Part shown: positions 49,631 to 57,670 of the stretch, piece after piece | Layout of the letters: every line of letters begins with the position of its first letter | How positions within the stretch are numbered: the stretch's first letter is position 1 | DNA from: Butyrivibrio sp. | Lineage (GTDB): Bacteria; Bacillota; Clostridia; Lachnospirales; Lachnospiraceae | Length of the DNA: 64,000 nt | NCBI RefSeq assembly: GCF_015056685.1 | Contig: NZ_SVFW01000018.1 | Location: 4,523-68,522 of the forward strand | Reading direction: 5' to 3' | The notes under the pieces: model-generated | What the model saw: the letters and a program-made list of their open reading frames with translations, nothing else | Database searches by the model: none | What the model was told of the DNA's origin: nothing | Translations under genes and position numbers: made by a program

Positions 49631-50422
49631 ATGAGAAAAGGTATTCTGAAAAATCTATACATTTCGCTTTTAATATCACTGCTACTGGGAGGGTGCGCGC
49701 AAAGTGCAGCTGCTTCTAAAGAAGATGCTGCCTGTTCCGGCTTTGAGACAAAAAAAGCTGAAGGAGATATTTCTTTTGACTATCACCTCTTCACCCCGGA
49801 AGATGGCACAGATAAGCCTCTTGTCATCGTTTTTCATGGATATGGAGAAAATGAGATTGCCCAAAACACAAAGATCGTAACTACGATAACAAGTGAGGAA
49901 AGCCAGGCACTGAGGCCATGTTATCTGATTGCGCCCGCTATTGAAGACAATATATTCCTTGCCAAGTCAAACAGGGATAGTATGTATTCTAAGTTAAAAG
50001 AAATCTCGGATAAACTCATATCTGACGGAAAAGTCGATCCTGACAGAATCTATGTTTTAGGCAATTCCTTTGGAGGGCTTGCAACAATTGAGTTTCTGGA
50101 AGCTTACCCTGAAGATATCGCCGGCGCCATATGTATGTGCCCTGCTCTGACCTACTCAAAAGATTCAACATCGGATCTTTCTAAGATAAAAGATATTCCT
50201 CTGTGGTTTGCCCATGCTGAAAATGACAATGTAATTCCCGTGACTGTCAGCAAATCTGCTTACTCTACCCTAAAAGCAATGGGCTCAGAAAATGTATATC
50301 TCACAACTTTTTCCAATGAAGAAATGCTTAAGTGTGGTGCTCTTACCGGGTATCACCAGTCTGATCTTGCCGTGATGGCAGATGATTCCTTTCTAGAATG
50401 GCTGTTTGAAAACAAAAATTGA
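49631..50422 (+). CDS. Alpha/beta-hydrolase lipoprotein (esterase/phospholipase-like)
   Basis: A 263-residue surface lipoprotein: signal NLYISLLISLLLGG with lipobox LLGGC, then a serine hydrolase fold. VIVFHGYGENE is the oxyanion strand, GNSFGG the nucleophile elbow, HAENDNVIP the Asp and GYHQSD the likely His. It resembles feruloyl or acetyl esterases and phospholipase/carboxylesterases. GGGGAGA precedes the ATG at 49631. Just downstream lies the sulfoquinovose operon, so a role in releasing sulfoquinovosyl glycerol from sulfolipid by deacylation is attractive, but the gene has its own promoter and the idea is inference. Confidence 0.78.
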   Translation: MRKGILKNLYISLLISLLLGGCAQSAAASKEDAACSGFETKKAEGDISFDYHLFTPEDGTDKPLVIVFHGYGENEIAQNTKIVTTITSEESQALRPCYLIAPAIEDNIFLAKSNRDSMYSKLKEISDKLISDGKVDPDRIYVLGNSFGGLATIEFLEAYPEDIAGAICMCPALTYSKDSTSDLSKIKDIPLWFAHAENDNVIPVTVSKSAYSTLKAMGSENVYLTTFSNEEMLKCGALTGYHQSDLAVMADDSFLEWLFENKN

Positions 50423-50431
50423 TGCGACCTC

Positions 50432-50460
50432 TTGATATCACAGTAGGCAGCTTGTATAAT
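50432..50460 (+). promoter_or_regulatory. Promoter of the sulfoquinovose operon
   Basis: TTGATA (50432-50437), a 17-bp spacer and a perfect TATAAT (50455-50460), 33 bp before the first ATG. Confidence 0.85.
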
Positions 50461-50464
50461 TTAT

Positions 50465-50489
50465 AATTAATTAAAGCGTTTAATTAATT
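50465..50489. promoter_or_regulatory. Perfect 25-bp palindromic operator, probably for the ROK regulator
   Basis: AATTAATTAAA (50465-50475) and TTTAATTAATT (50479-50489) flank GCG. It covers the expected transcription start, directly after the -10, so a bound repressor would block initiation. ROK repressors favour AT-rich palindromes of this length, and a ROK gene ends this operon. Confidence 0.75.
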
Positions 50490-50492
50490 GAC

Positions 50493-52475
50493 ATGAAGGG
50501 AGTGATATCCATTAATCAAAAAAGTTTTGAACAGCTTGAGCTGCAGGTGGGGAGCGGCACAAATGATTTCAAAATGAGTCGCGGCAGCTTTAAATACAGG
50601 CAGCATATCGATCAGAAGATTAAGTTAGACCATGTTTCATCAGATACCTCTGAGAATTTGACTACCATTAAATTCCAAGCGGCTCATTCAGACATTACTG
50701 TTAAAGCTCAGATCACCACTTTGGATAACGGCATCACAAAGCTTTCTTTCCATGGTGACACAGGGAAATTCAACAGGTACTGGATCACGCTTAAAAGTAA
50801 TGAAGGCGAGCACATTTATGGTTGCGGGGAGACGTATTCCAAATTCGACCTTAAAGGGGAAAAGGTCCGAATCTTTGTGGCAGAGCATCAAAATGCAAAT
50901 CGCATCGGTAAAAAGATCATCAAAGAAAAACTCTTCGGAAAACATCCGGAAAAGACCTTGTCTTTTAACAAATATGAATCCTACTATGCACAGCCAACCT
51001 TTGTATCAAGTGACAAGTACTTCTTACATGTTGACGTAAGCGCATATTCGGAATTCGACTTCAGAAAAAAAGATCATATAACGCTATACACGCAGGAAGC
51101 TCCTGTTATCTACTACTACAAGGCTCAAAGCTTTGAGGAGCTATCAGGTAAGCTGTCAGAGCTTTTAGGCCACCAGCGCACTCTCCCATCCTGGGTCTAC
51201 AAGGGAGCAATCCTGGCAATACAGGAAGGCACTGAGAAAATCGATGAAAAGATAAAAAAAGTCGAAGAAAAAGGCGGAAAGATCTGCGGCATCTGGTCCC
51301 AGGACTGGTGTGGCTGCAGGCGGACAGGCTTTGGTTATCAGGTAATGTGGAACTGGCAGTGGGATAAAGACCTCTACCACAACCTTGATATCAAGATAAA
51401 AGAATGGAAACAAAGGGGAATTCGCTTTCTTGGCTACATAAATCCTTTTATAGCACTGGAGGGTGAGCTTTACAAAACTGCTTCAAAGGAAGGCTTTTGC
51501 GTCAAAGCAAAAGATGGCAGTGACTACCTCGTTACTATCACAACCTTCCCCGCAGCTATGGTGGACTTCACTAATCCCAAGGCCTATGACTGGTACAAAT
51601 CCCTGATAAAGGAAAACATGATCGGTCTTGGCATGGGCGGTTGGATGGCTGATTTTGGGGAATATCTGCCACTTGACTGCGTGCTTTATAGTGGCGAAGA
51701 CCCGCAAATACTCCACAACAGATGGCCTGCTATCTGGGCTCAGATGAATAAAGAAGCCATTGAAGAATGTGGCGTATCAGATGACGTGTTCTTTTTTACC
51801 AGGGCAGGACACACAGGAACCATCAGCTCTTCGGCCATGATGTGGACCGGAGATCAGCATGTGGACTGGTCTGTAGACGATGGAATAGCATCTGTTATTC
51901 CTGCAACGCTGTCTCTTGCTATGAGCGGCTATGGTCTTACTCATTCAGATGTTGGCGGTTACACAACAATAATGCATATGACCAGGTCAAAAGAACTGCT
52001 TCTTCGTTGGGAAGAAATGAATGTATTTTCACCTCTTTTTAGAAGCCATGAGGGAAATCAGCCTTCAAGAAATGTTCAGTTTGATGGGGATGACGAGCTT
52101 TTAGAGCAGCTTTCACGTTCATCACGGCTTCATGAGAGATTAGTTTTTTACATCAAAGAGTGCGTGAAAGAAAATGCAACCAGGTCACTCCCTGTAATGC
52201 GGCCTCTCTTTTACCACTATGATGAAAAAGATGCCTACACAGAGAAAACAGAATACCTGTTGGGGCGGGATATTCTAGTTGCTCCTGTGCTCAAAGAAAA
52301 GGCGGTATCAAGGGAAGTTTATTTACCGGATGATACCTGGATCCATCTATTTACAAAAAAAGAATACAAAGGCGGAAATTATGAAATCGAAGGGAAGGTC
52401 GGGATGCCGCCTGTATTTGTGAGAAAAAATGCAGAACTATTTGAGAAGCTTATTGAAGTAACTGACAACTTGTAA
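50493..52475 (+). CDS. yihQ: GH31 sulfoquinovosidase (YihQ-type)
   Basis: 660 residues, cytoplasmic, aligning without gaps through the YihQ core: AIQEGTE (Gln244), QDWCGCRRTGFG (Gln270), MWNWQW (Trp286), GGWMADFGEYLP with nucleophile Asp387, and HSDVGGYTT. These mark sulfoquinovosidases, which free sulfoquinovose from sulfolipid glycerol head groups. The residue aligned with E. coli Arg301, a sulfonate contact, is Gln283 here; Arg276 and Arg277 are nearby. No ribosome site precedes the ATG at 50493, which abuts the operator; an AAGGGAG inside the frame leaves open a rare downstream start such as the ATT at 50511. First gene of the operon. Confidence 0.88.
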   Translation: MKGVISINQKSFEQLELQVGSGTNDFKMSRGSFKYRQHIDQKIKLDHVSSDTSENLTTIKFQAAHSDITVKAQITTLDNGITKLSFHGDTGKFNRYWITLKSNEGEHIYGCGETYSKFDLKGEKVRIFVAEHQNANRIGKKIIKEKLFGKHPEKTLSFNKYESYYAQPTFVSSDKYFLHVDVSAYSEFDFRKKDHITLYTQEAPVIYYYKAQSFEELSGKLSELLGHQRTLPSWVYKGAILAIQEGTEKIDEKIKKVEEKGGKICGIWSQDWCGCRRTGFGYQVMWNWQWDKDLYHNLDIKIKEWKQRGIRFLGYINPFIALEGELYKTASKEGFCVKAKDGSDYLVTITTFPAAMVDFTNPKAYDWYKSLIKENMIGLGMGGWMADFGEYLPLDCVLYSGEDPQILHNRWPAIWAQMNKEAIEECGVSDDVFFFTRAGHTGTISSSAMMWTGDQHVDWSVDDGIASVIPATLSLAMSGYGLTHSDVGGYTTIMHMTRSKELLLRWEEMNVFSPLFRSHEGNQPSRNVQFDGDDELLEQLSRSSRLHERLVFYIKECVKENATRSLPVMRPLFYHYDEKDAYTEKTEYLLGRDILVAPVLKEKAVSREVYLPDDTWIHLFTKKEYKGGNYEIEGKVGMPPVFVRKNAELFEKLIEVTDNL

Positions 52476-52495
52476 TTACACAAACGGGGGTAAAT

Positions 52496-53998
52496 ATGGG
52501 AAAAGATAAAAGCGAAAAACTACTTTCAAGAATCTGCTACGGTTTTGCTGATATTTATGGCGGCGGTGCTTTTGTTGTTATCAGCACCTTTTTCACAGTA
52601 TTTCTTACTAAGGCCCTGGGAATGCCGCCGGCGCTGGTTGGCACTATCCCTCTGATAGGCAAGATCTGGGATGCTGTCACTGATCCTATGATGGGCAATA
52701 TTGCCGACAGAACTCAGTCCAAATTTGGAGCAAAGAGATTCTGGATCCTTGTAGGAAGTATTATTTCTGCCATCACTTTCATAGTGATGTGGGTTCCTTT
52801 TTTAGCTGGCGGAAGCATTGCAGGCCAGTATATTTTCTATGTACTTATGTACATGCTGTTCTCTACCGGATTTACGATCGTTATGGTTCCTTATAATGGT
52901 CTTTTACCGGATATGATCTCGGATTACACACTAAGATCCAAGTATTCCGGAACAAGAATGATATTCTCTTCTCTCGGTGCTATTATCGCAGGACTTGTAC
53001 CAACTCTTATGATAAAAGACAATACTGATGCTTCTGAGTACCTCACAGTTGCACTGATATTTGCTGTGATCTTCCTTGTTGCCATTCTGATAACCTTTGC
53101 AGGCACATGGGAGAGGCAAAAGAAAATCCGAAAAGTCAGCTTTGCTGCCACATTTTCTCAGTCCTTTACTGTATTTAGAAGCAGATCATTCAAAATCTTT
53201 GTTCTTATTTTCATTTTTGGACAGGCCGCAGCTGATTTTGTTACAGGTCTTGCTGTTTATTACATCGATGATGTTCTTAACGCTTACGGTGGCGGCAATT
53301 TCACAAAGCTCATGGGAGTTATCCTTATTTCCCAGTTTCTTGGCATGATCCTATTTGGACCTGTAATGTCCAAGACATCCAAGAAAGCTCCGATTCTGTT
53401 TGGTACACCTGTGAGAATGCTGGCATCTTTTGCTATGCTCTTCTTCTCTTATGAAGGGGCCCCTTTCACCGTAATCCTTGCTCTTTCCTTTGTTATAGGT
53501 ATCGCTATGGCCGGAACTTCGATCAGTATTTACGCTCTTTTAAACGATCTTGTTGAAGTCGATGAGCTTATTACATCTATAAACAGGCCGGGTATATGCT
53601 CGGGAATGGCCACCTTTACAAGAAAGATTGCAGCAGGTCTTTCATCAGCAGTCATTGGAATCTTACTCGCTATGGTTGGTTATGATGAGAACCTTGCAAG
53701 CGCAGGAATGCGTCAGGCTGCTTCGACTCAGCGCGGTATAGCATATATCTATGTTTTTGCTCAGCTTCTGCTGCTTCTTATCACTCTTTTCCTGGCAATC
53801 ATATTCCCTATCACCAAAAAAGAATATGAGATCATCTGCAGGGAAATAGAAAGGAGAAAAGGCCAGGATAAAAGCACAGCTTCTGCAGAAGAAATCGCGG
53901 TTTGCGAGAAAGTTACAGGCTATAAATTTGACAAACTTTGGAATGTTGAGAATGCAATCAGTACACGTACTGATGAAAAATTAGGAGGAAGTTTATAA
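52496..53998 (+). CDS. GPH-family sugar:cation symporter, probable sulfoquinovose-glycoside importer
   Basis: A 500-residue membrane protein with about 12 helices of the glycoside-pentoside-hexuronide:cation symporter type (AVTDPMMGNIADRTQSKFGAKR is the family loop after helix two; a long C-terminal tail of about 60 residues). E. coli YihO and YihP of the sulfoquinovose locus belong to the same family. A GGGGG ribosome site lies before the ATG, 20 bp after the sulfoquinovosidase, and its stop overlaps the next ATG (TAATG). The likely cargo is sulfoquinovosyl glycerol or sulfoquinovose. Confidence 0.88.
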   Translation: MGKDKSEKLLSRICYGFADIYGGGAFVVISTFFTVFLTKALGMPPALVGTIPLIGKIWDAVTDPMMGNIADRTQSKFGAKRFWILVGSIISAITFIVMWVPFLAGGSIAGQYIFYVLMYMLFSTGFTIVMVPYNGLLPDMISDYTLRSKYSGTRMIFSSLGAIIAGLVPTLMIKDNTDASEYLTVALIFAVIFLVAILITFAGTWERQKKIRKVSFAATFSQSFTVFRSRSFKIFVLIFIFGQAAADFVTGLAVYYIDDVLNAYGGGNFTKLMGVILISQFLGMILFGPVMSKTSKKAPILFGTPVRMLASFAMLFFSYEGAPFTVILALSFVIGIAMAGTSISIYALLNDLVEVDELITSINRPGICSGMATFTRKIAAGLSSAVIGILLAMVGYDENLASAGMRQAASTQRGIAYIYVFAQLLLLLITLFLAIIFPITKKEYEIICREIERRKGQDKSTASAEEIAVCEKVTGYKFDKLWNVENAISTRTDEKLGGSL

Positions 53999-54684
53999 TG
54001 AAATACTTTTTAGACAGTGCAAAAATGGATGAAATCAGGGAGGCTTATAACACTTTTGGCATAGATGGCGTAACTACCAATCCAAGACACATTCAAGCTT
54101 CCGGAAAGCCCTTCCTTACAGCGATCACAGATATCGCAAACTGGATAAAGGAAGAAGGCCTTGAGGGCTATGAAAAATTCCCGGTTTCCGTTGAGATCAA
54201 CCCACACATTGATAATGCAGATGAAATGGTTTCAGAGGCAAAAAAGATCGCTGCAATCTGCACAAACTTTGTAATCAAAATTCCAGCTACCGAAGAGGGT
54301 GTAACTGCCGCAAGAAGGCTTGAAAGAGAAGGTGTAAGAACTAATGTGACACTTATCTTCTCTCCTGCCCAGGCAATTCTTCCGGCCAAGAACGGCTCCT
54401 TATTCGTTTCTCCTTTCATAGGCTGGAAAGAACAAAATGGTGAAGACTGCAAGCAGTACATCAAAGATATCGTTGATATTTATAAAAACTATGGCTTCTA
54501 TGGTAAGACGCAGATCATCTGTGCTGCTGTCCGTACTCCAAAGCAGTTTGTTGACTGCGCTGTAGCAGGTGCTGACATAGTTACAGCAGGTCTTGCTGTA
54601 TATAAAGATTCCATGCACCACGCATACACTCGTCAGGGAATAGAAACCTTCCAGGATGCCTGGGATAAAACTGCAGGAAACTAA
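53998..54684 (+). CDS. sftT: Transaldolase-family enzyme, probable 6-deoxy-6-sulfofructose transaldolase
   Basis: 228 residues of the FSA/TalC-type transaldolase fold: KYFLDSAKMDEI start, VTTNPRHIQASGKPF, Schiff-base Lys94 in FVIKIPATEEG, TLIFSPAQA and VSPFIGW. The usual TNPS/T is TNPR here, putting Arg30 near the active site, where it might meet a sulfonate. In the sulfo-transaldolase route of Firmicutes this enzyme passes a dihydroxyacetone unit from sulfofructose to glyceraldehyde-3-phosphate, giving fructose-6-phosphate and sulfolactaldehyde. Neighbours fit exactly: glycosidase and importer before, sulfolactaldehyde reductase-like gene after. No sulfofructose kinase or aldolase gene is present. 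Confidence 0.82.
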   Translation: MKYFLDSAKMDEIREAYNTFGIDGVTTNPRHIQASGKPFLTAITDIANWIKEEGLEGYEKFPVSVEINPHIDNADEMVSEAKKIAAICTNFVIKIPATEEGVTAARRLEREGVRTNVTLIFSPAQAILPAKNGSLFVSPFIGWKEQNGEDCKQYIKDIVDIYKNYGFYGKTQIICAAVRTPKQFVDCAVAGADIVTAGLAVYKDSMHHAYTRQGIETFQDAWDKTAGN

Positions 54685-54714
54685 TGTGAAATTTCTTTTT
54701 CAAGGAGATGCAAA

Positions 54715-55572
54715 ATGAAAATTGGATTTGTTGGTCTTGGCATAATGGGTGAATCCATGTGCGAGAACATTATTAAAAAGCATGATGACAAGGTATATGT
54801 ATTTGATTATGTAAAAGAAAAAGTTGATAAACTTGCTGCTCTTGGTGCAGTTCCATGCAGCAGTTCCAAAGAAGTTGCTGAAAATGTCAGCGTTTTTATC
54901 ACTATGGTTCCAAAATCAGAGCATTCAAAAGCCGTTTATGACGAGATACTTCCTGTTCTAAAAAAAGGCCAGACATGCATAGACATGTCAACCATCGACC
55001 CTTCAGTATCTGTGGAGATATCAAAAAAGGTTAAGGAGACAGGCGCTGAATTTGCTGATGCTCCGGTTGTAAAAAGTAAACCCGCAGCTATCGCAGGAAA
55101 GCTTGGCATATACGTAGGCGGAAGTCAGGAAGTCTATGAAAGTATCCGCCCTATCCTCTTATATATGGGCGAAAACGTCATAAGAATGGGCGATAACGGC
55201 AAAGGACTTGTAATGAAGATCTGTCACAATGCCCTTGTATCCCAGATTCAAAATGGTGTAAATGAGACCATGACTCTGGCAAAGAAAAACGGCATCGACA
55301 TCCCTGCCTACGCAGAAGCAATCTCCTATGGCGGCGCCGGTAACTGGTATCTGGATTCCAAAAAAGAAGTCCTGGAAAAAGAAGATTTTACAACTGCTTT
55401 TTCCATTGAAAATGAACATAAAGACGTGCATATCTGCCTTAATCTTGCAAAAGAATGCGGATTTAGTATGCCCGGCGAAGAAAATGCAGCAAGAGTTTAT
55501 GACAAGGCTCTTGAAATGGGACTTGGTAAAGAGGACTTTTCAGCAACAATTAAGGTGGTTCGCGGCGAATAA
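54715..55572 (+). CDS. Beta-hydroxyacid dehydrogenase, probable sulfolactaldehyde reductase
   Basis: 285 residues of the 3-hydroxyisobutyrate dehydrogenase family: GFVGLGIMGESM nucleotide loop, DAPVVKSKPAAIAGKLGIYVGG in the substrate region where ordinary members have DAPVSGG, catalytic Lys in GLVMKICHN. The changed substrate loop, with two extra lysines, fits an acidic substrate. E. coli YihU, which reduces sulfolactaldehyde to dihydroxypropanesulfonate, is of the same family. An anaerobe needs this to reoxidise NADH. AAGGAG precedes the ATG, 30 bp after the transaldolase. Confidence 0.83.
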   Translation: MKIGFVGLGIMGESMCENIIKKHDDKVYVFDYVKEKVDKLAALGAVPCSSSKEVAENVSVFITMVPKSEHSKAVYDEILPVLKKGQTCIDMSTIDPSVSVEISKKVKETGAEFADAPVVKSKPAAIAGKLGIYVGGSQEVYESIRPILLYMGENVIRMGDNGKGLVMKICHNALVSQIQNGVNETMTLAKKNGIDIPAYAEAISYGGAGNWYLDSKKEVLEKEDFTTAFSIENEHKDVHICLNLAKECGFSMPGEENAARVYDKALEMGLGKEDFSATIKVVRGE

Positions 55573-55574
55573 AA

Positions 55575-56303
55575 ATGAATGAATTTCTTTTTTACCTTGT
55601 AATACTACTATCCAATATAATTCAGGGAATCACAGGCTTTGCAGGTACTATTCTTGCAATGCCTGCGTCCCTTCGCCTTGTGGGCATGGGGACTGCTGTG
55701 CCGGTTCTGAACCTTTTGGGGCTTCTTTCCGGTATCTATGTCTTTATAGGTAACAGGGAATATATCAACAAAAAAGTTCTGAAAAAGGTTGTGCTGGTGA
55801 TGGGCGTAACAGTGATAGCAGGTCTTTTTATAAAAAAACTATTGTTATCAAATACACGCCTTCTTTACTGGATTTTAGGCCTAATAGTTGTCACTATTGC
55901 TCTCTCGGGACTTGTAAAGATTTTCAGAAAAGCTCCAGAAAAAAGCCTTAGCGAACCTGTTCTCAATCTGCTTTTATTAGCTGCCGGAATAGTGCATGGC
56001 ATGTATGTTTGCGGAGGTCCGCTTCTGATCGCATATATGACAAAAAAGGTCCCTGAAAAGAGCTCTTTTAGAGCAACTATATCAACCACCTGGATTTTCC
56101 TGAACGGAATCATTTTTTTGAGTCATATTTATAGTGGCTCTTTTACCCCTGATGTTGTCAGGTCCAGCTTTATATCTGTTCCATTTTTGCTGGGAGGAAT
56201 GTTTGCAGGATCAGTTCTTTATAAAAAAATGTCCCAGAGCTTTTTCGTAAAGCTGACCTATGTTTTACTACTCATCTCAGGTATATCACTGTTTTTTAAG
56301 TAA
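55575..56303 (+). CDS. TauE/SafE-family sulfonate exporter
   Basis: A 242-residue membrane protein with about eight helices and the duplicated family signature (NIIQGITGFAGTILAMP near the start; AGIVHGMYVCGGPLLIAY in the second half). TauE/SafE proteins export sulfite, sulfoacetate or similar organosulfonates. It starts two bases after the reductase stop. In this operon it probably exports 2,3-dihydroxypropanesulfonate, the end product that such bacteria cannot degrade. Confidence 0.87.
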   Translation: MNEFLFYLVILLSNIIQGITGFAGTILAMPASLRLVGMGTAVPVLNLLGLLSGIYVFIGNREYINKKVLKKVVLVMGVTVIAGLFIKKLLLSNTRLLYWILGLIVVTIALSGLVKIFRKAPEKSLSEPVLNLLLLAAGIVHGMYVCGGPLLIAYMTKKVPEKSSFRATISTTWIFLNGIIFLSHIYSGSFTPDVVRSSFISVPFLLGGMFAGSVLYKKMSQSFFVKLTYVLLLISGISLFFK

Positions 56304-56326
56304 TTTTCTAAGGAGAAATAACCATT

Positions 56327-57670
56327 ATGAAAGAATTTCAAGTAGCATATATTCCGGTAGGAGTTCCTACTTTTCACCTTGAAAGCGCGGGGAAGCTTTT
56401 TGAAGAATCCGCTGATCTTTTAAGAGGTTTTTGCGACAATGTAAAAGTTCCTTCCGAGATGCTTCTTTCTATAGACAAATTGAAGGCTTTTCTTGAAGAA
56501 ATAGATCCGGACCTTATTGTTCTTCAGAATGTAACCTTTGCCAATGCTGCCTACGCCTCAGAAGTCATGCATCATTTTCGCAGTGTCCCTCTTCTTTTGT
56601 GGACACTAAGAGAGCCCGTGATTGATGGAGGAAGGCTTCGCCTGAACTCGCTGACAGGGGCCTACTCCGCTGCAGGAGCCATCAAAGCCTTCAAAAAAGA
56701 GCCATTTGAGTACATCTTTGGTGCTCCATCTGAAAAAAAGGTGGAAGAAAAGATAAGCGCAACCGTAAGAGCTGCCAAGCTTTTATTTGATATGAGAAAT
56801 CTCAAGATCGCTGCAATCGGCCACACGCCTCAGGGATTTGGCTTCGGAAGAGCCTTAGACCTTGAACTTCTTGAGACCTTTGGTGTTCATCTTGAATCTA
56901 TAGAGGCAAGAGAACTGATTGATAAGGCAAAAAGCTATTCCGATGAGGAATGCCTTCCATTTCTGGAAGATGCTAAAAAGCGCATGGTTGGCCTTGATAA
57001 GACGCCTGAAAAAAATGCCAAAGACTTTGCAAGACTCTACAAGGCTTACAAAGAATATGTAACTGCTAATAAGATCGGGGCTCTGGCATCCCGTTGCTGG
57101 CCTGATTTCTTCACAAGCTTTGGCACTCCTGTATGCGCTGTACTTGCTATGTTAAATGACCTTGGTATAGCAAGCAGCTGCGAAGCAGACACCTATGGCG
57201 CTCTTTCCATGTACCTTGGAATGCAGCTTACGCAAAACGCTACTTTTTTTGGCGATCCTGTCTCCTTAGATGAAAAAGAAAATACAATCTCTTTTTGGCA
57301 CTGTGGCACTGCAGCCTGCAGTCTGGCAAGAGAAGATACAGGCGCTGTTGTAGGTGAGCACTGCAACAGGCACATCGGTCCTACCCTTGAATTTGGCTGC
57401 AAGCCATCGGAGAAAGTAACAATCTTCAGGATTGGAAGAACTCCTGAAGGGGCTTTCAGATTCTTTTTAGCAACAGGAGAAGCTCTTGATAAACCAAAAC
57501 AGTTTCTAGGGACTTCTCTTGTAGTAAAAACTGACTCTTTGGCAGAAAAAATAATATATTCGACAGTTGAAGGTGGATGGGAGCCTCATTACGTAGTAAT
57601 ATATGGAGATGTTGCAACAGAACTTGAAATACTGGCACATATGCTGAACATAAGCATTGAAAGGTACTAA
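56327..57670 (+). CDS. L-fucose/arabinose isomerase-like protein, probable sulfoquinovose isomerase
   Basis: 447 residues resembling the fucose isomerase-like family: three alpha/beta domains, ALASRCWPDFFTSFGTPVCA in the middle and SSCEADTYGALSMYLGMQ in the C-terminal part, where metal-binding Glu and Asp are found; SFWHCGTAACSLA follows. Isomerases of this family interconvert aldoses and ketoses with a divalent metal. The sulfo-transaldolase pathway needs exactly this step, sulfoquinovose to sulfofructose, and no other isomerase gene is present. AAGGAG precedes the ATG. The assignment rests on context. Confidence 0.75.
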   Translation: MKEFQVAYIPVGVPTFHLESAGKLFEESADLLRGFCDNVKVPSEMLLSIDKLKAFLEEIDPDLIVLQNVTFANAAYASEVMHHFRSVPLLLWTLREPVIDGGRLRLNSLTGAYSAAGAIKAFKKEPFEYIFGAPSEKKVEEKISATVRAAKLLFDMRNLKIAAIGHTPQGFGFGRALDLELLETFGVHLESIEARELIDKAKSYSDEECLPFLEDAKKRMVGLDKTPEKNAKDFARLYKAYKEYVTANKIGALASRCWPDFFTSFGTPVCAVLAMLNDLGIASSCEADTYGALSMYLGMQLTQNATFFGDPVSLDEKENTISFWHCGTAACSLAREDTGAVVGEHCNRHIGPTLEFGCKPSEKVTIFRIGRTPEGAFRFFLATGEALDKPKQFLGTSLVVKTDSLAEKIIYSTVEGGWEPHYVVIYGDVATELEILAHMLNISIERY

